A DNA stretch of 63,299 nt. Origin: Bryobacterales bacterium. Its GTDB lineage: Bacteria > Acidobacteriota > Terriglobia > Bryobacterales > Bryobacteraceae. This document shows, piece by piece, positions 27,024 through 36,500 of this stretch. The stretch covers positions 1-63,299 of the forward strand of contig JAIXKK010000214.1 in the NCBI GenBank assembly GCA_026954325.1, written 5' to 3'. Each line of letters opens with the position of its first letter. Position 1 is the stretch's first letter. The notes under the pieces are model-generated. The model searched no databases. It was not told where the DNA came from and saw only the letters and a list, made by a program, of their open reading frames with translations. The position numbers and the translations under genes are program-made.

Positions 27024-27650
27024 CTACTTCTTGAACTGGTTGAGCATGTCCTCGATGGAGGAGGAGAAGCCTTTCGCCTCTTCTTTGGCCTGCTTGATGG
27101 CGTTGGTGAGTTCATTGCGGAGGTTGGCCTGGGTTCGGGCGGAAAAGCGTTCCTTGTCGGCCAGGGGAGGGGTGTCGGGCGGGAGGAGATGGGAGAACTG
27201 CTCCTGGTAGAGGCGGTTGTTCTGGATGGATTTCAATTGGTTCAGAGCGCGGGTGTAGGCACGTTCGGCGGCGGTACGGTAGCGGTGGAGGAGGGCGGCT
27301 CGTTTTTCGACATCGGGGTTGTCGGAGAGGAGGGGGTCGGCTCCGGCTTTTTCGTAAAGAGCGGCGTCGGCGATGGCGAGATTGCGGAGACGCCAGGCGG
27401 CGTGGATGAGCTGGTGGAAGGTATCAAGTTCGATAGGGCCTTTGGGTTTGAGGTTGGCGGTGTATTCGGCGAGGAGGGCATTGTAGTCTTCGCGCTCTTC
27501 GGAGGTGTTGAAGACGATGCGGGAGGATGTGAAGCCGTGGATGCGGCCGTTTTGGGAGGAGCGGGCTTTGCCCTCGGGGGTGATGGGGCCGTGGGACTTG
27601 GCTCCGTTGATGCGAGCGGCGTCGCTGTGTGCCGTGCTGATGGTGGACAT
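27024..27650 (-). CDS. Small conserved protein of unknown function
   Basis: 208 residues from ATG 27650. The N-terminus contains ARINGAKSHGPITPEGKARS and then NGRIHGFTS, a NAxxSTGPxTPEGK-like motif often seen in short proteins of Acidobacteria and Planctomycetes. The rest is helical and charged (EEREDYNALLAEYTANLKP, AERAYTRALNQLKSIQNNR), ending in a coiled-coil-like tail. No catalytic motif is seen. The family has no known function; the motif recurs near mobile or defence genes, and a decayed AbiEii gene lies next to it, but this link is only contextual. Confidence 0.7.
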   Translation of the reverse strand: MSTISTAHSDAARINGAKSHGPITPEGKARSSQNGRIHGFTSSRIVFNTSEEREDYNALLAEYTANLKPKGPIELDTFHQLIHAAWRLRNLAIADAALYEKAGADPLLSDNPDVEKRAALLHRYRTAAERAYTRALNQLKSIQNNRLYQEQFSHLLPPDTPPLADKERFSARTQANLRNELTNAIKQAKEEAKGFSSSIEDMLNQFKK

Positions 27651-27786
27651 AGTGTCGTACTCTGGCCTGGTTGTAGCACGCGGAGTTTGGGAGATTGGGG
27701 GGGTGGGTTTGTAAGTGGTTGTGGGGGAGGGGGAAATATTTGTGGATTGAAGGGGAACCGCCAGACCTGACTCCAAACAACTCGCG

Positions 27787-28245
27787 GTGTTTGCCGACGT
27801 ACTGAGGATGCAAGACATCATCATTCGAGACGTGAGACTTCCGGGTTGGAAGCCCGCCGGCACGGAAGTGCTGGAGGGGAACTTCGACACACCCATCGAG
27901 TGGCCTATCCACTGGACCGCGGACAAGGCGGAATCACCGCCCTGGGTATTGAAGGGCGGGTATGCGCTGGAACCGCGCTTCAAGGATGCTCGATCAACGG
28001 TGGACATCGATCTGACGGCCGAGCGAGTCCCGGCTACGGCCCGCGGCCGGAACCAGATTGTAAGGGAGATGCCGCGGGGTGCGGGCGCCGCGCCACTCGG
28101 GGGCTGGTACGAGTCTACGGCCGGGCCGGCGCCGATGGACCTGAACAGCGCCGTGTGGGGGCGACCGCTCTCCCGTCGAAGCCCGGAAGGAGGGACGCAC
28201 AGCATTTTCGCCCGTTTTCACGAGGAGTTCAGCCACGCTGTAAAC
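27787..28245 (+). pseudogene. Decayed AbiEii-type nucleotidyltransferase toxin gene
   Basis: The open frame contains PPWVLKGGYALEPRFKDARS and then TVDIDLTAERVP, the nucleotidyltransferase core of AbiEii toxins (W/VLKGG-AxELR and TxDIDL, with two Asp). Further along come APLGGWYESTAGPAPMDLN and FARFHEEF, family-like pieces. Between them the expected GGxRxPVEAR sequence is found in a different frame (GGDRSPVEARKEGR near 28158-28200), so single-base shifts occur. The C-terminal half is absent before cdaA, and no cognate AbiEi antitoxin gene precedes it. This is an inactive remnant, not a functional toxin. Confidence 0.7.
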
Positions 28246-28267
28246 TGGTTAGATTCGGGATTTTTGC

Positions 28268-29083
28268 GTGGCATACCTGTTTAAATTGCCGGGCTTTAGC
28301 GTCACAGCGGTGATCGACATCGTGTGTGTCGCCGTCCTTGTGTACCAGGCGATCCTCATCGTACGCGGGCGCCGGGCCGCCCATATCCTCACGGGAATCG
28401 GCGTATTGTGCCTGGTCTACCTGGTCTCGGTCTGGGCCCATCTCGATTTGCTGCGCACCCTACTGGCCACTCTGGCGCCTTATACCGCCTTCGCGGTCAT
28501 CGTCATGTTCCAGTCCGAGTTGCGGCGGATGCTGGCGCGCATTGGACGGCGCGGCTACTTCAGTGTCGGAACTCAGTTGCAGCGCCGTGAATCACTCGAG
28601 GAATTGCTGCTGGCCGTCCAGCAACTCGCTCAGGACAAGACAGGGGCGCTGGTCATCCTGGAACGCGAGATCGGGTTGCGTACGTTCATCGAGAGCGGCG
28701 TCCTGCTGGACGCTCAACTGTCCCGGGACCTGCTGCTGACGATTTTCGAGAAGCAAGCCCTGCTGCATGACGGCGCGGTCATCGTCCAGGGCGACCGCAT
28801 TGCCGCCGCGGCGTGCTTCCTGCCCCTGACCATGAATCCACTGTCGCGGAACCTGGGTACACGGCACCGCGCCGCCGTCGGCGTCACCGAGGAAACGGAT
28901 TGCCTGGCGGTGATCGTCTCGGAAGAAACCGGCCACATCTCCGTCGCGATGGGCGGCGAGATCGTCTCGAGCGTAACGCTCGATGAACTGCGCGAAAGAA
29001 TTGCCGGCGCTCTCGGCTTTGGCGCAAAGGCCAAGCAAACGCGGGCGGCGGCAAAGAAACTGAGGCAGGCGGAAGAGTCATGA
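28268..29083 (+). CDS. cdaA: Diadenylate cyclase CdaA, membrane-bound
   Basis: The 271-residue enzyme makes c-di-AMP from two ATP. Three N-terminal transmembrane segments (residues about 13-33, 38-56, 65-80) lead to the DAC domain, with the two catalytic signatures DGA at 168-170 (LLHDGAVIV) and RHR at 199-201 (GTRHRAAVGV). It starts with GTG at 28268. The order cdaA-cdaR-glmM is the widely conserved operon linking c-di-AMP to cell-wall synthesis, and the cdaR start overlaps the stop by four bases. Acidobacterial c-di-AMP receptors cannot be judged from this window. Confidence 0.95.
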   Translation: MAYLFKLPGFSVTAVIDIVCVAVLVYQAILIVRGRRAAHILTGIGVLCLVYLVSVWAHLDLLRTLLATLAPYTAFAVIVMFQSELRRMLARIGRRGYFSVGTQLQRRESLEELLLAVQQLAQDKTGALVILEREIGLRTFIESGVLLDAQLSRDLLLTIFEKQALLHDGAVIVQGDRIAAAACFLPLTMNPLSRNLGTRHRAAVGVTEETDCLAVIVSEETGHISVAMGGEIVSSVTLDELRERIAGALGFGAKAKQTRAAAKKLRQAEES

Positions 29084-29736
29084 TCCGGCTGCTCACGGAG
29101 AATCTCGGGCTGAAACTTCTCTCCCTCGCGGTGGCGTTACTGCTATGGCTGGCAACGGTCGGCGAACCGGACATGACTACCACCATCGCCGTGCCAGTGC
29201 AATACCGGAATACGCCCGTCAATTTCGAGATCAGCTCGGACCTGACCGACTCCGCGTTTGTCGAGATGAAAGGGTCCAGTGGGCGATTGAGCCGGCAGAA
29301 TCTCGCCAACAACGTGGTGATCGTGGTGGATCTTTCCGGGGTCCGGCACCCGGGTGATCACACGTTCTCCATCCAGGCGGAGAACGTCAAACTGCCACCC
29401 GGCGTGGCTTTCTTACGCGCCGTGCCGAGCCAGTTGCGGCTGCGCCTGGAGCCAAGGGTGATGCGGGATGTCCCTGTCGTGGTGCGCTATACGGGCCCTG
29501 TTCCGGATGGCTACACCATTGCGCGGCAGGAGGTTTCGCCATCGACGATACGCATCGTCGGTCCGGAAAGCAGGGTGAACGCCATTTCCCGCGTGCAATC
29601 GGACCCCCTCGAGCTGGTCCGCGGCGAGGAAGAGCAGACCTTTCATGTCCACCCCTTCGCCGGCGATCCTCAGGTTCGAGTCGAGCCGACGGATTTGGTG
29701 ATTACGGTTAAGGTTGGACTGGCAAAAACCCGATAG
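29080..29736 (+). CDS. cdaR: CdaR/YbbR-domain regulator of CdaA
   Basis: 218 residues: an N-terminal membrane segment (NLGLKLLSLAVALLLWLATV) is followed by beta-rich YbbR repeats, with RNTPVNFEISSDL and RPS-like boundaries (PPGVAFLRAVPSQLRLRLEP). Only about two YbbR repeats fit, fewer than the four in the Bacillus protein, which is common in Gram-negative CdaR. It acts as a membrane partner that modulates CdaA. It overlaps cdaA by four bases (ATGA). The stop is 17 bases before the GTG of glmM, which has a GGAG site. Confidence 0.9.
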   Translation: MIRLLTENLGLKLLSLAVALLLWLATVGEPDMTTTIAVPVQYRNTPVNFEISSDLTDSAFVEMKGSSGRLSRQNLANNVVIVVDLSGVRHPGDHTFSIQAENVKLPPGVAFLRAVPSQLRLRLEPRVMRDVPVVVRYTGPVPDGYTIARQEVSPSTIRIVGPESRVNAISRVQSDPLELVRGEEEQTFHVHPFAGDPQVRVEPTDLVITVKVGLAKTR

Positions 29737-29753
29737 TCTGGAGAGGAGCGCCA

Positions 29754-31109
29754 GTGGCAAGGCAACTTTTCGGAACGGACGGAATTCGAGGCGTGGCGGG
29801 AGAATACCCGCTCGACGCCCCCACGGTTCATGCCGTGGGCGCCGCATTGGGAAGATGGGCCGCGCGCATCCACGGCGCGGGAAGCGAAATCCTCATCGGG
29901 ATGGACACGCGCGAATCCGGACCATGGCTGGCGGCGCAGGCCGCCGGCGGGATCCGGCAATCCGGCGCCAGAGTGCGATTTGCCGGCCTGGTGACCACGC
30001 CGGGCGTGGCCTATCTCACCCGCAGTCACGATTTCGTCGCCGGAGTGATGATTTCCGCCTCCCACAATCCGTATCGCGACAATGGAATTAAGGTTTTCGA
30101 CCACTCCGGCTACAAACTCCCCGATGACGTGGAGCATGCCCTCGAGCAGGAGATTCTTCTGCTTCGCGATTCCGCCTCCGGAGAGCCGGAGCCAGGCCTC
30201 GAAGCAAGCCACGGTCTGGACCAGGCATACCTCGGCTATCTCGCCTCCACCTTCCCCCACCGCCTCGATGGGATGAAACTGGTGTTGGATTGCGCCAATG
30301 GCGCGGCGGCACACCTGGCGCCGCGACTGTTCCGCGGGTTGGGGGCCGAGGTCATCGAAACCGGGTGCTCCCCGGACGGCCGCAATATCAACCTCGATTG
30401 CGGCGCTCTTCACGTCGAGGGGCTACGCGAGGCGGTCCTCTCTCGCGGCGCCACAGCCGGACTTGCCTTTGACGGCGATGCCGACCGGGCGATCCTCGTT
30501 TCCCCGGCGGGCCGTATCGTGGATGGCGACGCCATGCTGCTGATTACCGCCGATGCGCTCTTGCGGAAGGGAACGCTTAGGGACCACCACGGGGAACCGG
30601 TGGTGGTGGCGACGGTAATGTCGAACTACGGCCTCGAGGCCGCGCTGAAGGCGCGCGGTGTGAACCTCATCCGCGCCGGTGTGGGGGACAAGTACGTTCT
30701 CGAAGAGATGATCCGCCGCGGCGCTCCCCTGGGAGGCGAACAGTCCGGCCATGTCATCTTTCATGACTACGCCACGACCGGCGACGGCATGTTGACCGCG
30801 CTCCGCGTGCTGGATGCCGTCCGCGAGTCCGGGCGCACGCTGGATGAGTTGTCATCGGACCTAAAGGTCTATCCGCAACTGCTGGTAAACATCCGCGTCC
30901 GCGAGAAGCGGCCCCTCGAGGGCATGGCCGGCGTGCAGGAAGAGATCCAGGCCGCGATGCGCGACTTTGACGGCCTCGGGCGTGTTCTCGTCCGGTTTTC
31001 CGGAACCGAACCGCTTGCCCGCGTGATGGTGGAAGGTCCGGAGCAGGCGCGCGTCGAGCTGTTTGCCGGCCGCATCGCAAAGGCGATCCAGGTGGAATTA
31101 GGCAACTAG
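29754..31109 (+). CDS. glmM: Phosphoglucosamine mutase
   Basis: The 451-residue enzyme interconverts glucosamine-6-phosphate and glucosamine-1-phosphate for UDP-GlcNAc and peptidoglycan. Motifs: FGTDGIRGVAGEYPLD at the start, the catalytic phosphoserine S103 in SASHNPYRDNGIK, the magnesium loop AFDGDADRAILV near 240, GGEQSGHVIF near 330, and the sugar-phosphate loop VRFSGTEPLARVM near 420. It begins with GTG 29754 behind GGAGCG. The final TAG lies inside a CTAG that the insertion sequence has duplicated, so the reading frame is intact but everything after the stop is new. Any native terminator has been displaced. Confidence 0.96.
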   Translation: MARQLFGTDGIRGVAGEYPLDAPTVHAVGAALGRWAARIHGAGSEILIGMDTRESGPWLAAQAAGGIRQSGARVRFAGLVTTPGVAYLTRSHDFVAGVMISASHNPYRDNGIKVFDHSGYKLPDDVEHALEQEILLLRDSASGEPEPGLEASHGLDQAYLGYLASTFPHRLDGMKLVLDCANGAAAHLAPRLFRGLGAEVIETGCSPDGRNINLDCGALHVEGLREAVLSRGATAGLAFDGDADRAILVSPAGRIVDGDAMLLITADALLRKGTLRDHHGEPVVVATVMSNYGLEAALKARGVNLIRAGVGDKYVLEEMIRRGAPLGGEQSGHVIFHDYATTGDGMLTALRVLDAVRESGRTLDELSSDLKVYPQLLVNIRVREKRPLEGMAGVQEEIQAAMRDFDGLGRVLVRFSGTEPLARVMVEGPEQARVELFAGRIAKAIQVELGN

Positions 31110-31126
31110 CGGGAGTTTATTAAAAC
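31110..31126 (+). repeat. Left terminal inverted repeat of the insertion sequence
   Basis: CGGGAGTTTATTAAAAC, a perfect match to the complement of the right end. It starts immediately after the glmM stop codon. Confidence 0.9.
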
Positions 31127-31197
31127 GAGAAGCGGAGGAGCCGCAGGTTGTTTTGGATCAGTCGAATAGGAGACTTCGTCCGTATATACGACGGGGT

Positions 31198-32877
31198 TCA
31201 GGTCAGAACCGGAAGAGCCCGCAATGAACGGCCGAGGGTTTCCAGGGCCGAGTCGATTTCTTCGATCTGTTGACGAACTCGTGGGCGTCCCGCCCGTCCG
31301 GTATGCTCCACAATTCGGCAACTCCGAATCCGCGCCAGTTGCGAGAGCAGGTTGCGAGCACTGCCTGCGAACCCGGCGTCCCTCCGCGCTCGCCGCCACA
31401 ACAAGCGCACCAACAAATAGCCGGTGACGCACAGGAACACATGCACGTGCAGTTTCTGATCGGTCCAGTGAAATTGCGGGCGTGTGGCCAGCATGCCAGG
31501 GTCTTTGAGGTCACGAAAGGCCGTCTCCACGCGGGACTGTCCACGATAGGCTTCCACGATTTGTGCGGTCGTCCACTGACTGCGGTCGGTGATCAACACG
31601 CGCAAACCGAAATACCGCTGAGTGAGCCGCCGATACTCTTCCAGGTCACTCCAGGTCCGCACCTGCGTTTCCCCTTGCTCGCTGCTGTGCACCTCGCAGC
31701 GGACTAAGGCGCGCAGGTACTGGCGGCCGCAGATTTGCGCCAGCCTTCGCCGCACCGCTTCCGGTGTGCCGCGCGGTTGGAGCCCTACTTCTTGTAATTG
31801 CTCCCCGCAGCGTGCCAAGTGTTGATGGAGTCCGCGAACTTGCCCCGCGTACAATTGCGGACTGAAGACCACCACGGCGTCGCGTTCCTTGCCGGCGATC
31901 GTCCGCCTCGTTCGCCAGGCACGCACCACCGCTCCGGTAGACAAGGTGATCTCTTCCAGATGATCACCCGCTTCGGCCAGCAGGGCCTGTTGGTAAGACG
32001 GGCGGACGGCAGTGACATAGTGGTCGGCGCCCGCCTCCAGTTTTTCCAGATTGGCTTTCGAAGAGGCGCCTGCATCGAACACCAATGTCAACTGTTGAGG
32101 CTGCGGGGTGAGCGCCTGTAGCCGTTCCCGCACTGGCTTGAGAAAGGCGGCAAAGGTGCGCATGTCCGAACGCGCCCCTTCGTACAACGCATGCGCCAAA
32201 GGCAACTGCGTATTCTGGTCCACCACCAGAGCCAGTCCTAACTGTCGGAGATCGTGGCGGCCCTGTTTGTTGTGTCCCCGTTGCGGCAACTCTGGTCTCT
32301 GGTTGGTACTGGCGATGTGGGTGTAGAAGTTGGTGGTGTCGTAGGCCAGTGCCTGCGGTTGTAGTTGCTCAATGCCGATGACCTCGCGCACGATGGCTTG
32401 TTCGATGCCGCCCAGCAAGGCCACCGGCAGAGCGTGCATCTGGTCCCAAAAATGTTGACTATCCAGATCCTGGGGCGCAAAGTCCATCAACGCAGGTAAG
32501 GCGGTAGTCTCAGCCCATGCGGCGAAAGCGCGCTTGCTGCGCGGCGCACAGGCTCGGCCGATGATGCCCGCCAACATGCTCTCTCCTACGGTGAGGCCGT
32601 CGCGCTTCTGCACCCGACGGCCCTGTTTCTCCAGCGCTCGGTTGATCTTGCCGGCGATGTCCAACTCTTGCGCCAGATGATGTAGCGCGGTCACCGCACC
32701 CGCCGTCACCGAAGAAACCTTGATGTCGGCGTGCTGCTGCTGGGTCAAGCGCAGGATGTCCTCGACGCGGCCAAGGTGGGCGACCACGCGGAGATGCGGC
32801 TTCCCGTCCCGCCGGAAGGATTCGACGATGCGGTAATAGCGGCGGCCATGAGACTGGTAGGCTTGAAGGGAGGCCAT
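31198..32877 (-). CDS. IS1634-like DDE transposase
   Basis: 559 residues from ATG 32877. The start YQSHGRRYYRIVESFRRDGK is typical of IS1634-family enzymes. The RNase-H-like core has the first Asp in YDTTNFYTH, a second in TLVFDAGASSKANLE, and the C-terminal Y-x2-R-x-x-x-x-x-E element in AYRGQSRVETAFRDLKDPG. It ends close to the left repeat, with about 70 bases between the stop and the repeat. The frame is uninterrupted, so the element could be active. Its base composition is slightly lower in GC than the neighbours. Confidence 0.92.
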   Translation of the reverse strand: MASLQAYQSHGRRYYRIVESFRRDGKPHLRVVAHLGRVEDILRLTQQQHADIKVSSVTAGAVTALHHLAQELDIAGKINRALEKQGRRVQKRDGLTVGESMLAGIIGRACAPRSKRAFAAWAETTALPALMDFAPQDLDSQHFWDQMHALPVALLGGIEQAIVREVIGIEQLQPQALAYDTTNFYTHIASTNQRPELPQRGHNKQGRHDLRQLGLALVVDQNTQLPLAHALYEGARSDMRTFAAFLKPVRERLQALTPQPQQLTLVFDAGASSKANLEKLEAGADHYVTAVRPSYQQALLAEAGDHLEEITLSTGAVVRAWRTRRTIAGKERDAVVVFSPQLYAGQVRGLHQHLARCGEQLQEVGLQPRGTPEAVRRRLAQICGRQYLRALVRCEVHSSEQGETQVRTWSDLEEYRRLTQRYFGLRVLITDRSQWTTAQIVEAYRGQSRVETAFRDLKDPGMLATRPQFHWTDQKLHVHVFLCVTGYLLVRLLWRRARRDAGFAGSARNLLSQLARIRSCRIVEHTGRAGRPRVRQQIEEIDSALETLGRSLRALPVLT

Positions 32878-33026
32878 CAATTACGTATATACATAAATTA
32901 ACGCACGCCTGTCAAGCTCATTCTGACGTGCCGTACAGAGATCCAAAGGCTATCCGATTACGTATATACGGATCACGGCATCCGAAATCGTTCAGATGCA
33001 AGGGTTTGACTCAATGCGATCCTGAA

Positions 33027-33043
33027 GTTTTAATAAACTCCCG
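33027..33043 (-). repeat. Right terminal inverted repeat of the insertion sequence
   Basis: GTTTTAATAAACTCCCG, the complement of the left end. It is followed by CTAG and at once by the first copy of the 91-base tandem repeat. Confidence 0.9.
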
Positions 33044-33047
33044 CTAG

Positions 33048-33229
33048 CCCGCAAAGGGGCCACCGCCCCTCAAGCCCAGTGCGGACTCGCAACGTGGCCC
33101 GGCGGTGAGCCTCCGTTTTGCGGGCGAGTCCTTAGAAGCCCGCAAAGGGGCCACCGCCCCTCAAGCCCAGTGCGGACTCGCAACGTGGCCCGGCGGTGAG
33201 CCTCCGTTTTGCGGGCGAGTCCTTAGAAG
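33048..33229. repeat. Perfect tandem duplication of a 91-base hairpin-forming unit
   Basis: The two copies, 33048-33138 and 33139-33229, are identical. Each unit begins CCCGCAAA and carries TTTGCGGG about 65 bases later, a perfect 8-base outer stem. Nested inside are CACCGCC pairing with GGCGGTG, and TGCG-GACT-CGCA as a terminal stem-loop. The layout is that of a REP-like or MITE-like hairpin or a structured RNA. Before the insertion sequence arrived, the first copy would have touched the glmM stop. There are no spacers, so it is not a CRISPR array. Confidence 0.9.
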
Positions 33230-33560
33230 AGCTAGATGAGGCCATCGCTTCCGGCAGCACGGGCACGGGCGCTGCCGGCGAGCAGTTCGAGCAGTTGGAC
33301 GAGCTTCTCGTCACCTTGATCAGCTCATGAGAAAGTCCCGGCCCGAGCCTGAAGCCCCCTATGGTTTGTAGGGGCCAACGCATCGGTGCGCGGCTTGAAC
33401 GTTTAGTATGAGATTCACGGCCAGGGAAAGCCGGTAGTTCTCCTTCGAGCAGATGGCGAAGAATGCATCCGCCATTGCATCAAACATAAAGGCGTCTCCG
33501 CCGGCCAAGACCTACCGTGAAACCAACTGGGGCCATTCCTGTAAGCCTGCTAGATGGGCG
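33230..33560. other. Gene-poor stretch with coding remnants
   Basis: No intact gene fits here. In the plus strand a frame reads out of the second 91-base copy as ESLEELDEAIASGS and then FEQLDELLVTLISS before a TGA at 33328, which looks like the tail of some lost gene. At 33407-33445 YEIHGQGKPVVLL resembles the front strand of alpha/beta hydrolases, but the frame soon becomes nonsense. Beyond that I see nothing up to the receptor stop at 33561. Both identifications are tentative. Confidence 0.35.
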
Positions 33561-36500
33561 TCAGAAAATATACTTCAGCCCGAACTGCACCACACGCTCG
33601 GTTTGCCGGAACCCGAAGTCGCTGGCGGAGGTGATCTTGCCGGCCGTCGGGTTCAGCAAGCGTCCGGCGGCATCGCGTACCGCCGGTTGCAGCACGGGGT
33701 CGTCAAACTGCGCGTGGTTAAAGAAATTGAACAACTCCGCGCGGAACTGCACACGATGGCGCTCGGTGATATAGAAGTTCTTCGACAGGTTCACGTCCCA
33801 GTTGTTCACGCCGCTACCCTGAATAATACCCTTGCCGGCGTTGCCGAAACGCCCTGGAGTCGCATTCTGGATAGCCTCGGTGTCGAACCAGCGGTCGATG
33901 GTCCGGTCGCCTCGCGACAGATTGGGATTGCGCAACACGTCCGGGCGCGCTCCCGTGTTCTGCACGTTGAAATTTCCAGGTGTGAGATAGGCGCCGACGT
34001 AGGCTGTCCAGATAGGCGCGATCTGCCACCCCGCCAACAGTAACCGGACCGGCGCCGGCGACTTCTTGAAGAATGGCGGCTCGTACACCGCGCTGAAGTT
34101 CAACTGGTGAGGACGGTCAAACACGGCCGGACCTTTGTTGTCGCGCAGGTTGCGGATCGTGTTCGGACCAAACGAACCGCCGCCGATCACCACGCCCACC
34201 GTGCTCGAATCGACATCGGTCAGCGTCTTTGAGAACGTGTAGTTCGTGAGGAACGTCAGGCCGTTGGAGTAGCGGCGCTCGAGGCGTGTCGTCAGCGCGT
34301 GGTAGTTGGCCGCGCCGCGCGATTCGAGAATATTCACAGCCGCCAGGTTCGGCCATGGGAAGATCTGCCGGAAGTCGGGCGGCTGTGGCGGGTTGGGAAA
34401 GATCTCGTTGTAGTTGAGTTGCGTCTGCAGGCGCGTGCTCTTCGACCCGCGGTAGGCGGCCTCCCACAAGGTATTCTTCGTCACCAGCTTCTGAACACTC
34501 AGGGTCCACTGCTGTACGTAGGCGTCGCGCAGGTTGCGGTCAACGCCCGCGCGCGTCAGGTTGGTCTGACGGTCCGCGCCAACCAGCGGCGCCTCCGCCG
34601 TGAACGTAGGCAGCGGGCTGGTAGTGCTCGCCGGGCGATACACGCGCGTCACCAGAAATGCGAATGGATCCTGGAAGCCGCGCGACCGGAAGTCGTTGCC
34701 GATCGGCGGACTGTAGAACACGCCGTAGGAGCCGCGGACAACCAGCGAGTCGTTGCCCGTCGCGCGCCACGCAAACCCGAACCTCGGGCCAAAGTTGTTA
34801 CGGTCCGGATTGATCAGGCTCCGAGGCGTGCCGTTCTGGCCCGGCAGCAACTGCTGGCCGGTGCCGAGGTCGAACGTCGCGATGCGGTCGAACTTGTCAT
34901 AGGGCTTCCCGAAATATTCCCAGCGCAGGCCGATGTTCAGTGTCAGATTCCGCGACACACGCCAGTCGTCCTGCACGTAGAGCGCGGTATTGCCGTAGCG
35001 CATGCGCTGTTCATAGGGCGTCGTCTGCACCGAGTAGGTCGCCGGGTAACCGAGGAGGGTATCCGCGATGGCGGACTGGCGTGTGGGCGTCCCCACCGGC
35101 GGCGGGCTGGTATAGACGCCCGTAAACGCATAGTTGCCGTTGGGCGCGCCCCATTGGGTGGAGTTCAATTGCTTTCTCTGATAAGTGCCGCCTACCTTCA
35201 CCGTGTGCTTGCCCAGCATCAGCGAAAGGTTGTCGACAACCTGCGCCGATTGCGTGATCCACTGGAAAAACGCGTTGTTTGTCGAAAAACCTGCCTGGGG
35301 AAAGCCCGATACCGTTACCGCTGGAGCGCCGTAGGTCAGCGGCTGCGTATCGATTCCCTTGATACCCAGCTCTTTCACCCAATCGCGCTGGAACGAGTCG
35401 GCGGAGTTGCGGATACGGTTCATGCGCACAAAGCCGATGTTGGCCTCGTTCACAATCCGTGAACTGAAGATATGCGTATCGCCCAGCGTGTGTTGAACGT
35501 TGCGCTCGCTCTGCACCGCGTCATACTTGAACGTTTGCGTCAGCGCCTGTCCCGGTCCGATGTCGTCCGGTTGGTTCACGGTCGTCCGCCAAAACAGATT
35601 GTTCGCGTTCGACAGCTTGTGGTCGATGCGGAATGACGGTACGGTGAAATCCCATTTCCGCAGCGGCGCATTCACGTAGTTGCGGGCCGGATCAGCATTG
35701 TTTGACAGCGGATAAAGCGCCAGCAACCCGCGTCCCACCGGGCTGATCCGGCTCTCAGGGATGCGGTTGCCGGGAAACGGGTCCTTCGTGAACGGATCCA
35801 CCACCGGCGTGACCGTCCCGCTGAAATCGCCCGCGCGTTCCTGCGCCGTCGGCACAATCGCCGTGCTCGTCGTGCCGTTCCGCTGGCGCTGCCATTCCCA
35901 ACTGAAGAGGAAGAATGTCCTGTCCTTACCGTTGTACAGCTTGGGGATCAGGACCGGGCCATTCCCGACAAACCCGAACTGGTTGCGCTTGTTTGGCGCC
36001 GAGCGTCCAGTCACGTCGAAGAAGTTTCGAGAATCAAACCGGTCATTGCGTAAAAACTCGAATGCCGCTCCATGAAAATCGTTCGTGCCGCGCCGCGTCA
36101 CCACGTTCACGAACGCGCCCGAGTTGCCGCCGAACTCCGCCGACGCCCCCGAGGTCAGCACCCGGAACTCGGCCACCGATTCCAGTGACGGAATCGCGTA
36201 GGGATAGTTGTTCAACTCCATCCCGCTGATTTCGATGCCGTCGACAATCACAGTGCTCGTGTTATCGCGCTGCCCGCCCGCGGAAAACGCCGGACCATAG
36301 TTCGCCTGCCGCTGCGTCGCGCTCGCCCGTCCAGCCGTCACGATGCCCGAAGAGAGAAACGCAAGCTGCATGAAGTTGCGTCCGTTGAGCGGCAGTTCGC
36401 GTACGCGTTTCTCGTCGATTACCTGCGCGAGACTGGCTTCGCTCGCCTGCACCTGCGCCGCCGACGCTTCCACGGTAATGGCTTCGCTCACCTGCCCCAC

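Larger units (their letters stand above)
31110..33043. mobile_element. Complete IS1634-like (IS4-group) insertion sequence, 1934 bp
   Basis: Both ends carry the same 17-base inverted repeat (CGGGAGTTTATTAAAAC at 31110-31126 and its complement at 33027-33043). CTAG flanks each side (31106-31109 and 33044-33047) as a 4-base target duplication. Because CTAG is its own complement, it could instead belong to the inverted repeats. Within the element a 559-residue transposase gene occupies 31198-32877 on the minus strand. Three copies of CGTATATAC lie near the ends (31181, 32884, 32961). It looks intact and recent: perfect ends and an open transposase frame. Confidence 0.92.

Noticed and set aside
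27651..28205. N-terminal extension of the minus-strand conserved protein up to 28205
   Set aside because: The extension is Ser/Pro-rich and antisense to the AbiEii-like core. The motif-bearing part begins after ATG 27650.
33048..33229. CRISPR array
   Set aside because: Only two copies, directly adjacent without spacers, and the unit is far longer than a CRISPR repeat.
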